Shown: positions 9,908-23,144, counted from the first letter of the stretch. The stretch: DNA of 64,000 nt from CAWAQA01 sp963784065 (GCA_963784065.1 CAWAQA010000006.1:434001-498000); one strand, 5' to 3'. The notes: generated from the letters alone by a model not told the origin. Numbers and translations: made by a program.

Positions 9908-10894
9908 ATGCAGCGAGCCTCCGCGCTCTTCCGGCTCCTCGGCGACGCGACCCGCCTCCGCCTGCTGCGCGTGCTCTGCGAGGATCGCTTCAACGTCACC
10001 GAGCTGACGAGCATCCTCGACGCCGCGCAGTCGGGCGTGTCCCGCCACCTCGGGCTGCTGAAGGACGCCGGCCTCGTCGTCGAGGAGCGCGAAGCCGGGT
10101 ACGTGTACTACCGCCTCAACCCGGAGGCGCGGCACAACGGTCAGGCGCCGCTCTGGTCGCTCCTCGACACGCAGTTCGCCGCCGGTGGCGAGGACCAGGC
10201 CGTGCGCCAGGACGAGGCGCGCCTCCAGGAAGTGCTCAGGCTGCGCAAGGAAAACTTCGAAACGCACGGCGACACGCGGCAGCTCGTGCCGGGCCGCAGC
10301 TGGGCGGCCTGGGCGCGCGCGCTCGGCCACCTGCTGCCGCCGCTCGACGTCGCCGACATCGGATGTGGAGACGGGTACCTCACGCTCGAGGCGGCGCGCT
10401 GGGCGAAGTCGGTCGTCGGCATCGATCGCTCGGACTCGGTGCTCGAGCGGGCGCAGGAGCTCGCGGCACGCCGGCATGTCACCAACGTGCAGTGGAAGAA
10501 GGGGGACCTGGCGCGGCTCCCGCTGCGCGACGCGTCCATGGACGTGGCGCTGCTGTCGCAGGCCCTGCATCACGCCAGCGATCCGGAGCGCGCCATGACG
10601 GAAGCCGTCCGCATCCTGCGTCCCGGGGGCAGCGTGCTCGTGCTCGACCTGCGGGATCACGACCAGGCGTGGGTGCGGACCCGTTTCGGCGATCGGCACC
10701 TCGGGTTTTCACCCGCCCAGCTCGAGACGATGCTCCACGACGCCGGTCTCTCTGAGATTCGCGTGCAGGTTGGCGCGAAAAAGACAGGTGACCCGTTCGC
10801 CGTTCTCATCGCCAGCGGGGTGAAGCCGGCTCCGGGCGCCGGCGTGCGGCCCGCTCGCCGCGTCCAGGACCGAAACCCGAAGCCCGGAGTCTGA
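9908..10894 (+). CDS. SahR-like regulator: ArsR-type HTH fused to SAM-dependent methyltransferase domain
   Basis: 328 residues. Residues ~1-80 form an ArsR winged helix (LLGDATRLRLLRVL, ELTSILDAAQSGVSRHLGLL, YVYYRL wing). Residues ~130-240 form a class I methyltransferase fold with the SAM/SAH-binding motif VADIGCGDGYLTLEA and LLSQALHHA. This two-domain architecture is that of SahR, described in Proteobacteria as an S-adenosylhomocysteine-responsive repressor of methionine-cycle genes. The position five bases upstream of metH fits that role strongly. The methyltransferase fold probably senses SAH rather than catalysing. The last ~25 residues (Pro/Arg/Lys-rich) are encoded by an intergenic-type repeat, so the native C-terminus may have been extended. 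Confidence 0.85.
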   Translation: MQRASALFRLLGDATRLRLLRVLCEDRFNVTELTSILDAAQSGVSRHLGLLKDAGLVVEEREAGYVYYRLNPEARHNGQAPLWSLLDTQFAAGGEDQAVRQDEARLQEVLRLRKENFETHGDTRQLVPGRSWAAWARALGHLLPPLDVADIGCGDGYLTLEAARWAKSVVGIDRSDSVLERAQELAARRHVTNVQWKKGDLARLPLRDASMDVALLSQALHHASDPERAMTEAVRILRPGGSVLVLDLRDHDQAWVRTRFGDRHLGFSPAQLETMLHDAGLSEIRVQVGAKKTGDPFAVLIASGVKPAPGAGVRPARRVQDRNPKPGV

Positions 10895-10899
10895 AGCCG

Positions 10900-14608
<3,709 letters not shown>

Positions 14609-14615
14609 CGCTGTT

Positions 14616-14693
14616 GGTCTTCGGTCTTCCGTCGCCGGCCGGCCCGAAGACCGTGGACCGGAGACCGTCGGAGACCGTAGACTTGGAGACCGT
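14616..14693. repeat. Intergenic word repeat: imperfect hairpin plus three GGAGACCGT copies
   Basis: GGTCTTCGGTCTTC (14616-14629) pairs with GAAGACCGTGGACC (14646-14659) with three mismatches. GGAGACCGT then recurs at 14660, 14670 and 14685. It lies directly after metH and may act as a terminator. It belongs to the same word family as 60034-60175. Confidence 0.6.
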
Positions 14694-14712
14694 AGACGGC
14701 AGGTGAATCCTA

Positions 14713-15306
14713 TTGGAATACCTGATTAAGCAGTACCCACTCGAATCCGGCGCGCTCGAGATCCAGTACATCGAAGAGTACTTCGGTGAGTTCCCGCGCA
14801 AGAAGACCGCGCAGGAAATCGTCAATCGCCTGCGTGACCGCGAGTTCCTCATCCTCATCGCGGAGGCGCCGCTGCCCGACGACCCGGGCATGATTGCGCC
14901 GGTCTCGTTCAAGGTGGTGCACGAGCTGAAGCTGTACGAGAACGAGCCCAAGCTCGTGGACCTCGTGGCGCGGCTGAGCGATCGCGTGGAGTTCGAGGAC
15001 CGGAAGATTCTCTACAGCTGGATTGGCGGCACCCGCCGCGACTGGCGCGGCCAGGGGCATTTCCGCGCGCTGACCGAGGAGTCCGAAGCCTGGGCGCACG
15101 CCAGCGGGTTCCACGAAGTCGTCGTCAAAACGAAGAATCGCTTCTACGACATGCGCGGCACGCTCGACCAGCTGGAGTTCGACGTCATCAAGTACGAGGT
15201 CCACCCGGGCGACAATCGCGAGTCGAAGGTGTATCTGAGCAAGCGGCTCACGTCGGACGTCCTCCGCGCCCACACCAGTACGCGCACGGTCGTCTACGCG
15301 GATTGA
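14713..15306 (+). CDS. GNAT-like N-acyltransferase of unknown substrate
   Basis: 197 residues starting at TTG 14713. The middle carries a GNAT-type pattern: a strand with ILYSWIGGTRRDWRGQGHFRAL (broken here: R-x-W-R-G-Q-G-x-F is the acetyl-CoA-binding motif A), then a helix with EESEAWAHASGFHEVVVKTKNRFYDM. The N-terminal half (LEIQYIEEYFGEFPRKKT) is not typical of well-known GNATs. It follows metH on the same strand after a ~105-base repeat-containing gap, so it may be separately expressed. The substrate cannot be deduced. Confidence 0.7.
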   Translation: MEYLIKQYPLESGALEIQYIEEYFGEFPRKKTAQEIVNRLRDREFLILIAEAPLPDDPGMIAPVSFKVVHELKLYENEPKLVDLVARLSDRVEFEDRKILYSWIGGTRRDWRGQGHFRALTEESEAWAHASGFHEVVVKTKNRFYDMRGTLDQLEFDVIKYEVHPGDNRESKVYLSKRLTSDVLRAHTSTRTVVYAD

Positions 15307-15318
15307 GACGCGGCGGGG

Positions 15319-16491
15319 CTACGTGGCTTCCGGCTTCAGCCGGAAGTCAGGGCTCCACACCATCCGGCTCGCCACGTAAAAATACGGAATCGCTGCGACA
15401 GCCAGGCATGCGGCGGTCGCGTACGCGTGACGGAACCCGTATCGATCGATGATCCAGCCCATCACGATCGAGCCGGTGCCGATTCCGGTATCGAGCGCCG
15501 CGAGGATGCCGCCGAACGCGGCGCCACGGCGTGACGCTGCGACGTGGTGCAGCACGTGCGCGGTGAAGAACTGGTAGGCGGACCTGAAGCCGACGCCGAG
15601 GATCACGGCTGACGTCATGAGCCATCCGCGGCTGCCGCCCACCGCGAGCAGCACGTAGCCGATCGCGATGAGCGACAGCGCTGGCGCGATCAGGCGCGTG
15701 TGGCCGACGCGATCGCCGAGCGAACCGGCGACCAGCCCGACTCCGATTGACGTTGCCGCAAACACCATGAAGTAGAGTCCGCTCGGCGTGACGCCATTCG
15801 CGGTCGCGTAAAGAGCGGCGAAGCTCGTCACGCCGCCGTATCCGAACGCGTACAGGAACATCGTGATGGCTATCACGATGACCCGCCATTCGAGCGCGCC
15901 GCGAAAGGTGAACGGCCCATGATGGCCTGCGTGGGTGCGATCCTCGGGCAGCCGGTACGCGATCACCGCCATGATCAGGTTCAGCGTGCCGGCGCTGAGG
16001 CAGACAGCGGCCCATCCGAAGCGATAGACACCGAGGCCGATCGACGGGCCGACGGCGATCGCGAGCACGGTCGACAGGCCGTAGTACCCGATCCCTTCCG
16101 CACGGCGGTGCGCCGGGATGATGTCTGCGAGGTATGCGCCTGCCGAGGTGAGCAGCGCCGACCAGAAGATGCCGTGGACGGCCGCGATCGCCAGCAACAC
16201 CGTCACGCTGGTGGTGACCGCGTAGCCTGCCGAGAACAGCGCCGCCGCGACGCTGCTGACGATGAGCACCCGCCGCTTGCCCACGCGGTCGCCGAGCGCG
16301 CCGGTAAACGGAGCCGCGACCGCCGAGGCGTACGTCATCATCCCCAGGAACATCCCCGCAATCGACGCGCTCCCGCCGAGGGCCAGAATCCGGAACGGCG
16401 CCGTGGGATATAGCTGAAAGGCGGCGAGGAAGACCGTAAAGCTGAACCCGCACATCAGGAAGAAGCGCGGGGTGAAGAGTCGGTCCGGCAT
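15319..16491 (-). CDS. MFS transporter, probably drug/metabolite exporter
   Basis: An intact 390-residue protein with twelve predicted membrane segments. It has the major facilitator loop 2-3 motif (GALGDRVGKRRVLI) and its repeat in the second half (GSLGDRVGHTRLIAP), which point to a 12-TM proton-coupled antiporter. I choose ATG 16491 (MPDRLFTPRFF) because residues upstream are encoded by a palindromic leader and are not transporter-like. The last residues, FRLKPEAT, come from an interspersed hairpin (15327-15346) that supplies the stop region. The substrate is unknown. Confidence 0.88.
   Translation of the reverse strand: MPDRLFTPRFFLMCGFSFTVFLAAFQLYPTAPFRILALGGSASIAGMFLGMMTYASAVAAPFTGALGDRVGKRRVLIVSSVAAALFSAGYAVTTSVTVLLAIAAVHGIFWSALLTSAGAYLADIIPAHRRAEGIGYYGLSTVLAIAVGPSIGLGVYRFGWAAVCLSAGTLNLIMAVIAYRLPEDRTHAGHHGPFTFRGALEWRVIVIAITMFLYAFGYGGVTSFAALYATANGVTPSGLYFMVFAATSIGVGLVAGSLGDRVGHTRLIAPALSLIAIGYVLLAVGGSRGWLMTSAVILGVGFRSAYQFFTAHVLHHVAASRRGAAFGGILAALDTGIGTGSIVMGWIIDRYGFRHAYATAACLAVAAIPYFYVASRMVWSPDFRLKPEAT
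15327..15346. repeat. REP-like hairpin CTTCCGGC-TTCA-GCCGGAAG
   Basis: A perfect 8-bp stem with a four-base loop. The inverse copy, with the same stem and the complementary loop, sits at 62326-62345, 47 kb away. Here it overlaps the last codons of the MFS gene and yields its RLKPEAT tail. Confidence 0.75.
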
Positions 16492-16506
16492 GGGCTCAGG
16501 GCTGCG

Positions 16507-16540
16507 GGCTCCGGCTCCGGGACGTCCCGGAGCCGGAGCC
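16507..16540. repeat. Perfect 34-bp palindrome upstream of the MFS gene
   Basis: The left arm reads GGCTCCGGCTCCGGGAC and the right arm is its exact complement, with no loop. It begins 16 bases upstream of ATG 16491, so in RNA it would form a very strong hairpin close to the ribosome-binding site. It is made of the same GGCTCCGG/GGAGCC words as the repeats at 47712 and 58109. Confidence 0.75.
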
Positions 16541-16654
16541 TCGAGCCAGAGCCTGATTATAGACGCGCAGTGCGAACCGCACCCGGAGCGCTGACACGGG
16601 ATCCGCCTCACCCGCAGACCCGCCCAACGCACCGGATGCGGCTCGCGCTGCGCG

Positions 16655-17320
16655 TCAGGCCTGGGACTTGGGTGTCAGGCGGGCGGCGAGGCGGCGCAGG
16701 GCGCGGCTCACGGCCATGCGCGCGGCGTCGCTCGTGCGCATGCCGAATCGCTGCGCGATTTCCTGCACGCTCCACTGCGCCTCGACACGCGCCACGATCA
16801 TCTCGCGGTCGCGCACGCTGAGATCGACCAGCGCGTCGCGATAGCGCTGGTAGGCCTCGGTCTTGATGGCGCCTTCGAGCGGCGAGGTGTGATCCGACAC
16901 CGGTTCGTCGGACAGCTCCACCGGCATCGGCTGGCGGCTGACGCGGCGGACTTCGTCGCGGATCCGGTTGATCACCGACTGGCGGAGATAGGCCTGCATC
17001 GCGCCCACGTGCCGCGGCTCGAAGTGATCGAGACGGCGCAGGACGTGGAGGACGGTTTCCTGGACGAGGTCACCCGTGTCGAGCGCGCCGCGCGCCGCCA
17101 TTGGAAGCCTGCCATGCGCCCAGCGCTTCAGTGAAGGGAGACAGCGTTCGAGCAGCGCCTCCACGGCAAGACGATCGCCTCCCCGCGCCCGGACGACGAG
17201 CTCGATGGTCGGCTCGTCGCTGATGAGCGGCATCTGGCTCGCGCTGCCAGAGGGCTTGAGTGGCGGCATGTCCCTGCCGGGTCCCGGGGTCATAGTCGTG
17301 AGCGGGCTGGCCGGAATCAT
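16655..17320 (-). CDS. ECF-type RNA polymerase sigma factor (kinase-linked), second copy
   Basis: 221 residues, intact, with GGAG nine bases before ATG 17320. Region 2 (CLPSLKRWAHGRLPMAARGA, DLVQETVLHVLRRLDHFEP) and region 4 (EAQWSVQEIAQRFGMRTSDA, MAVSRALRRLAARL) are clear. It is a close homologue of the sigma factor at 4902: both share LP-x-L-x-R-W-A-H-G-R-L-P and VRRLxxFEPRH-like blocks. The DAED-equivalent motif is D-T-G-D with threonine at residue 82. The gene is divergent from the kinase at 17558; the 237-base gap between them is a likely regulated region. No anti-sigma factor is visible. Confidence 0.9.
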   Translation of the reverse strand: MIPASPLTTMTPGPGRDMPPLKPSGSASQMPLISDEPTIELVVRARGGDRLAVEALLERCLPSLKRWAHGRLPMAARGALDTGDLVQETVLHVLRRLDHFEPRHVGAMQAYLRQSVINRIRDEVRRVSRQPMPVELSDEPVSDHTSPLEGAIKTEAYQRYRDALVDLSVRDREMIVARVEAQWSVQEIAQRFGMRTSDAARMAVSRALRRLAARLTPKSQA

Positions 17321-17492
17321 ATATCTCAGCTCCTTTGATTTGTATTAACGCCAGGGGGTCTCGAACCGAACACGCCCCCGAATAGCTAATCTTTTGCGAA
17401 TCGAGACTGCACGACAGCTCATCCGTAGCAGGGGTCACCCAGCTCATGCGCACTGGCGGTGGGCAGTCGGGAGTGCTCGGGGCAGTTCGCCG

Positions 17493-17514
17493 AGGCCGGC
17501 CTTCAGGTCGGCCT
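17493..17514. repeat. REP-like hairpin, AGGCCGGCC-TTCA-GGTCGGCCT
   Basis: A 9-bp stem with one mismatch and a TTCA loop, 44 bases upstream of the kinase start at 17558. The loop matches the 15327 element and the arm resembles the hairpin at 51342-51379, so these are probably related interspersed elements. Confidence 0.6.
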
Positions 17515-17557
17515 TGAATTCAGAACGCCACACGCTGCGGTATGCTGGCGCCCGGCG

Positions 17558-18422
17558 ATGCTGGGAGAGCGAATTTCACACTACCGTGTGACGGGAAAGT
17601 TGGGCGTCGGCGGAATGGGGATTGTCTACGAGGCGGAAGATACGCGCCTGTCACGGCCCGTGGCGTTGAAGTTTCTCCCCGAGGACCTCGCGGACGACCC
17701 TGATATGGCCCGGCGGTTCCAGCGCGAGGCCGAGACCATCGCGCTGCTCAGCCATCGCCACATCTGCACCATCTACGACGTCGGCGAGCACGAGGGACGC
17801 CGGTTCATCGCCATGGAACGGTGCGAAGGCGTCAACCTCAAGACCTACATGGCCCGCAAGGCGCTGGAGACGCCAGAAATCGTCGACATCGCGCTGCAAA
17901 TCACCGACGCGCTCGATGCAGCGCACGCCAAGGGCGTCGTGCATCGCGACATCAAGCCCGGGAACATCGTGATCAGTGACACCGGCGAGGTGAAGGTGCT
18001 CGATTTCGGCCTTGCCCGGCGGTTCCGCGTGGCCGAAACGGGTGCGCTCGGGATCGAAGGCTCGACGATGCCGGGGCGGCCGCTTGGAACGGCCAACTAC
18101 ATGGCGCCCGAGCGGATCCTGCAGATGCCGCTCGATCCGAGAAGCGATCTGTTTTCCGCTCGGCGTGGTGATCTACGAGATGGCGACGGGAAGGCTTCCT
18201 TTCGCAGGGGGATCCCCGGCGGACACGGTTTCCAATGTCCTCGACAAGGACCCGGTGCCGGTGCGTACGCTCGTCCCCGACCGGCCCGCCGGTCTCGAGG
18301 CGATCACACAGCGCCTCCTCGCCAAAGGGGCGGACGAACGCTACCAGTCGGCCGCCGAGTTGCGCGACGCGCTCAGGGGCCTCACCAAGAAGAACACCTG
18401 GCAGCGGCTGTTTCGCAGGTAG
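17558..18422 (+). CDS. Soluble Ser/Thr protein kinase
   Basis: About 288 residues, a kinase domain with almost nothing else. Motifs: GVGGMGIVYEAEDT (glycine loop), VALKFLP (lysine), VVHRDIKPGNIVIS (catalytic loop), DFGLA, GTANYMAPE and a C-lobe with LAKGADERYQSAAEL. All catalytic residues are present, so it should be active. No membrane segment follows; it ends with a basic KKNTWQRLFRR. One inserted base near 18165 breaks the DLFSLGVVIYEM segment. It is divergent from an ECF sigma gene and convergent with the TPR-kinase operon. Confidence 0.88.
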
Positions 18423-18507
18423 CGGCAGCAGGCAGCCGGCAGTGCAGGCCTCAGCACGTCGCTGCGCCGCGACCTTGTCTCGGCTGTCCGCTGTGGCTGC
18501 CTGAACG

Positions 18508-18921
18508 CTACTGCCCGAGTTCGACGGTGCCGCGTCGTCCAGTTCCTTCGACAACCGAAACAGATTGTCCTGCCATGACGGCGTCTTGCCCCAGCAAATC
18601 TGAATCTGCGCGTGCGGCTGATCCGACTTTTCAATCGGCAGGGTGAACTCCAGGATGTCACCGCGCGCAGCGGCAGCCAGCTGCCGCCGGAGCTGTGCGA
18701 TCCACTCCTTGCGCTTCTCTTCGGGCAGCTTGACACGAATGGTGAAGTCGTTGCCGAAGCTTTCCTTCTTGCCGTAGTAATCGACGCCGTGCTGACGCCA
18801 CTCCCGCCTGCCCGGCCCTGCGAACGCTAAACATGCGGTGCTTCTCGGCGATCTCGTCAACATCGTCCGCGTCGATCAGCCAGTGAACGCTGCCGTTGCC
18901 ACCATATTCTCCGTACGCCAT
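18508..18921 (-). CDS. Small protein of unknown function, YGEYGGNGSV family (copy B)
   Basis: About 137 residues, starting MAYGEYGGNGSVHW. It aligns with the neighbouring upstream gene: both share the YGEYGGNGSV start, a YGK motif, an F-x-I-R-V strand, an Ala/Arg-rich helix, an E-F strand and a final Q-x-x-x-x-W-G. The frame is broken near 18810 (after MFSVRRAGQ) and the stop is unclear. Read straight through, the frame stays open into the convergent kinase. A one-base shift near 18525 gives a natural stop at 18508. I recognise no described family. It is the last gene of the operon behind the TPR kinase and may be a partner or substrate of it (inference from position). Confidence 0.6.
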
Positions 18922-18993
18922 TTTTCGAACCTCCGAAAACGGGAAGAAAACGCGCCAGGTGTAACGAGGAAGCGACGAGGGGGGACGGATCGT

Positions 18994-19485
18994 TTAACGG
19001 AAGAGTCCAAGAAAGCGCTGCCACAGGCCGAGCAGGCCGCCGGGCCGCAACATTTTCGGGCCGGGTGTTCCGTTCCCCTGCGTCTGGTCGTCGCCGAGCG
19101 GCACGTTCGCATGCGCGCCCCACGCAAGCTTGACCTGACCGGGATCGTCTTTCAGAACATCAAGCACGAACTCGACTTCCAGTTCCTTCGCACCAATGGC
19201 CTTGCGGAAGGCGTTGGCCGCCTCGGTAATCTCGCGCTCGTTCTGGAACCGGACTCTGATGCGGAAATTGCCCAGCCCAGCCGGGGTGTTGTCCTTCCCG
19301 TAGAACGTCAGGTCGGTCCCTTCGATCTTCGGGATGAACGCCCGCGCACGCCTCGACAACTGGGTTTCTCCCAGCTTCGCCCAGGCCTCGGCGCCGCGAT
19401 TGAGCTGCGTGACCTGCACATCGGGCTCGCCAAGCCAAACGGCGCTCTGGACGCTTCCGTTGCCGCCGTACTCACCGTAACTCAT
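18994..19485 (-). CDS. Small protein of unknown function, YGEYGGNGSV family (copy A)
   Basis: An intact 163-residue protein starting MSYGEYGGNGSVQS. The middle predicts strands and one helix: TDLTFYGKD, FRIRVRF, a helix EITEAANAFRKAIG, ELEVEFVLD, then QVKLAWG. A polar Gly/Pro linker leads to a short amphipathic C-terminus (LLGLWQRFLGLFR) that could bind a membrane or a partner. There is no signal peptide or catalytic motif. It is 90 bases downstream of the TPR kinase and 72 upstream of its own paralogue, all on the minus strand. I do not recognise the family and give no function. Confidence 0.72.
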   Translation of the reverse strand: MSYGEYGGNGSVQSAVWLGEPDVQVTQLNRGAEAWAKLGETQLSRRARAFIPKIEGTDLTFYGKDNTPAGLGNFRIRVRFQNEREITEAANAFRKAIGAKELEVEFVLDVLKDDPGQVKLAWGAHANVPLGDDQTQGNGTPGPKMLRPGGLLGLWQRFLGLFR

Positions 19486-19574
19486 CCTTCACCTCCTCGC
19501 CTGGCACGCGACCAGGGAGATTTCGACACGTCCCTCTGTGGTAAGAACGAAAGTCCGCCTCGATTCGAACACGC

Positions 19575-22500
19575 TTACTCGACCATTCGCCGGATGTCGG
19601 CACGCGCTGCATACCGCGCCCGATCGGCCTCGGGCAGCGACGCCTCGAGGTCCGCGAGCAGCTGCCGCGCATGCTCGGCTTCGGTGCGGGCGCCGTCCGT
19701 GTTTCCCTGGCCGGCAAGAGCGACGCTGCGCCAGTACCGGCACCTGCGCCTGCTGTTCACGCCCGATTGCCTGCTCGGCATCGGGGGGAATCGTTTCCAG
19801 CAGACGAACGGCTTCGTCGAACCGCCGGCTGCCGACGTACAGGCGTGCGAGGAACACGCGGCCGCGGGCCTCGAGGGCCACACGGCGCATCCGTTGCGCG
19901 TGATCGATACTCTCGCTCAGCGCCGCCTCGCCGGCACGCAGCTTACCGTCAAGGCCGTCCAGCAGTCCGAGATACGCCCGTGCCTCGACACTCGCGGCAT
20001 CCGGGCCCTCGTCTACCCAGAATGCGGACGAACGCGCAAACTGCGAGCGGGCTTCGGTGGCGTTGCCTGCTTCATATGCGCGCTCGCCGAGCGCGCTATA
20101 GAGCAGTGGGAGCAGTACGCGCTCGCCGCCCGTGTCGAGGTCGGCGGCGGCACGGCGAAGATGCTCGTCAGCGGACGCAGCATCAGCAAGCCGGGTATCG
20201 ACCATGCCGAGCCGGATCCTGACCTCGGTGCTCTTCGGCCCCGATCCGTCGCCGAGCGCGCTGGTGAGCAGCTCTCGAGCCTTCGCATAGTCGCCCAGGT
20301 CGTAGCGCGATCGCGCCAGGTCCATCGTCAGCCACGCGATGTCGTCGTCGAGGTTCCGTTCGCGTGCGATCGCGAGCGCGCGATTCAGCTCGCGCTCCGC
20401 GTCGGCGTGCCTGCCGCCGTAGCGGTAGTACGCGGCAGTGACCTGCGCCGCGAAGACCTCGAAGTTGCGGTCACCGAGCTTTCGAAAGACGGCCAGAGCG
20501 TTCTGGACCGCACGAAGGCCGGCGTCGGCGTCGAGCCCGTATTCAACGCGTTGCGCGCCCGCGTTCGCTTCGATCTCCGCGGCCCTCGGCTCATCCCCCA
20601 GCGACTGATACAGCTTGGCGCTCTGTTCGTAGTAGCCGGCCGATCGCACCCGGTTGCCGAGGAAGTCGTAGCTGATGCCCAGGTTCATGAGCACCAATGG
20701 CTGCAGGACGATGTTGCCCGCGTCGCGGGCCGCCGCCAATGCCTTCTCGCCATAGGCCGCGGCCTCCACCCGGTTCCCTTGTCCACCGGCGACCAGGGCC
20801 AGGTAGTTGTACGCGCGCGCCACGTTGTACGGGTACTTGAGCTCCTGGAAGATGGTGAGCGCCGCTTCGGCATTCTGCCTGGCCTCTGCCCTCGCGGCGG
20901 AGTCTCCGACACGCAGCGCGTCGGTCAGACAGAACAGCGTCTGCCCTTCCCCGCCACGAGCCCCGAGCTTCGTAAACTTCGCCAGGGCGTCGCGGCCATG
21001 CTGCCGCGCGCGGGCCAGGTCGTTCACCCGGTTGTACATGCGGCAGAGATCCAGATCGGCGCGCGCCGATCGGGCGTCGAGCGTCAGTGCGCGCTGCAGC
21101 GTGGTGATCGCGCCGGTGTTCTGCCCCTGCCGGTCCTGAAATGCGCCGAGCTCCATGACGTAGGACGGCTCGTCGGGAAACGCATCCATCAGATCGCGGT
21201 AGCGGGCTTCCGCTGAAGGCGCATCGCGCCGCGCTTCAGCCAGCACGGCGGCGACAAACAGCGCATCCCCACGCGGCGTTACTTCGGTCACCAGGCTCGA
21301 GGCGCGCTCCGCGGCGTCGGAGGCGGCGTCTCGTTCGCGGAACACCTGTGCAACCCGGCTGAGCCACGCGAGCATCAGGGGATTGCGGCTGTCCTGATCG
21401 ACGGCACGCGCGAACGCGGCACGTGCGCTCGAGTACTCCAATTCGTCGTACGCGTTCAGCCCCTCCTCGAAGGCCCTGGCGGCGTCGAGCGTCCGCGGCC
21501 GGGCCGATGCGGCGCGCGGCGTATACGCCGCGCCTGGCCCGTACTCCACGAAGTGCTGCTCGATCGCCCGCGCCAGTCCCGCGGTCAGCCCGTAGGCGGT
21601 GTCCTTGACCAGCGACGAGGCGACGGGATCGGTGTTGTACACGGCGGCGTTGGTGCCGGTCGTGGCGTCCTGGATCTCGGCGCGGCCCCGCCACGCGCCG
21701 TTTTCGTAGAGCAGCGTCGGGATCACGACGACGCCCGCCCCGCTCCCCGCCGTCAGCGCCTGGATGGCCTCGCGGCTCGACATGTCGGTTCCGCCGGTGA
21801 CAAATCGGCGAACGATCTGAAGCAGGCGGGTGTAAGGCACGACGCGAATGTTTGGCGATTCCGCGAGGTCCGAGACGAGGACCTGCGTGAGCGCCAGGCG
21901 ATAGGGATCGAGCTCGGCATAGCCGGTCTGGTTCACCACGGGGGCAATCGCCACGGGCACGCGGTCGACCGCGCGAGTCAGGAGCGGATAGGCGCCCGCC
22001 GCGACGACTGCGAGCACGGCGGCGACAATCGCTGCCGTGCGGCGCCACCGTCGCGGCGGGGCCGGCGGAAGCGCCGGTGCATTGCGGCGCACATCCGGCA
22101 GCGGCTCGGTCAACAGGTCCTGCGCCATCGTGCGCCCTTGCAGCATGCGCAACGCGCGGGACAGGTCGCGGGCACTCTGGAAGCGAACCGACGGTTCCTT
22201 GTGCAACGTGCGGAACACGAGCTGCTCGAGCGCTTCGGTGACCTCGGGCCGCTGCGACCGCAGGGAAGGCGGTGTCTCGTTCCGAATCGCGTACACCACC
22301 GCTTCGGCGTATGCGCCATGGAAGGGCACGCGGCCCGCGACCATCTCGTAGAGGACGACGCCGAGCGACCACAGGTCGCTGCGCGCATCGGCCTCCTCGC
22401 CCCTCACCTGTTCCGGCGACATGTACACCGCGGTGCCGAGCGTCGATCCTTCTATGGTGAGCTGCAGCGCGGTGGCGAACTTGGCGAGGCCGAAGTCGAG

Positions 22501-22965
22501 AATCTTCACGGCCTCGTCGGTGACCATCAGGTTGCCGGGCTTGATGTCACGGTGCACGACGCCCTGGGCATGGGCCTTGGCGAGCCCGTCGGCCACCTGC
22601 GCCGCAATTTCAAGCGCGGTGTCGATGTCGAGCGGTCCGGCCTCGAGCTTCTCCTTGAGCGTCTGCCCTTCGTAGTGCGCCATCACGATGAACAGGCGTC
22701 CATCGTCGGTTGACGCGATGTCGTGGATCGTGCAGATGTTGCGGTGGTCGGTGGCGGAGGCGGCCTGCGCCTCGCGGATGAAGCGCTGCTTGGCGCCCTC
22801 GTCGTGGCTCCACTGCGGCGGCAGGAATTTCAGGGCGACGAGGCGTCCGAGCTTGGTGTCGCGGGCCCCGTAAACGACACCCATCCCGCCGCCGCCGATC
22901 TTGCGGAGAATCTCGTAATGGACGACGGTCGTGCCGACCAGCGGGTCAGCCGGAGCCTGTGTCAA
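19575..22965 (-). CDS. Ser/Thr protein kinase with membrane segment, TolB-like domain and TPR array
   Basis: About 1,130 residues. The kinase occupies ~1-285 (GGGGMGVVYGARD, VALKFLP, VVHRDIKPGNLMV, DFGLA, GTAVYMSPEQVRG). A membrane segment follows near 320-345 (AAIVAAVLAVVAAGAYPLL). Next is a domain of the kind found in adenylate-cyclase/TolB-like kinases (VAIAPVVNQTG, LVSDLAESPNIRVV), then at least ten TPR-like helical repeats to the end. The predicted start is TTG 22965. One frame break near 19740 affects only the last ~55 residues. It is probably a membrane-bound kinase with a large protein-interaction sensor outside the kinase (topology inferred). The two small YGEYGGNGSV proteins lie downstream in the same operon. 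Confidence 0.88.
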
Positions 22966-23062
22966 GAGTGGTGAGCCTCTTGAACATGGCCAGGATCAGA
23001 CGGGCCGCCTGGCACGATTCGGCCTTTGTTCTGGTATAGGGCCCCTATCATACGCAAACCCA

Positions 23063-23144
23063 GGCCTCAGAGGTCAGGGTTCATGGGGCTCAGGGAAGCC
23101 TCAGGGCTGCCTTCGCTGAGCCCCGACCCCTGGACCCTGAGGCC
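23063..23144. repeat. Long imperfect inverted repeat, GGCCTCAG family
   Basis: The left arm 23063-23093 and right arm 23115-23144 both start and end with GGCCTCAG and GGGCTCAG on complementary strands; the arms match over most of ~29 bases. It lies between the TPR-kinase start and the end of the oxidoreductase gene and may act as a transcription terminator for the operon arriving from 26435. Confidence 0.6.

Noticed and set aside
17345..17385. A GGTTCGAGACC string resembling a tRNA T-arm
   Set aside because: The flanks do not pair as a T-stem, and no D-arm, anticodon arm or acceptor stem can be built around it. It is more likely part of the sigma-factor leader.
18838..21216. A plus-strand open frame of about 790 codons
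   Set aside because: It mirrors the TPR kinase gene on the minus strand, which has complete kinase motifs and TPR repeats. The mirrored product has no recognisable domain.
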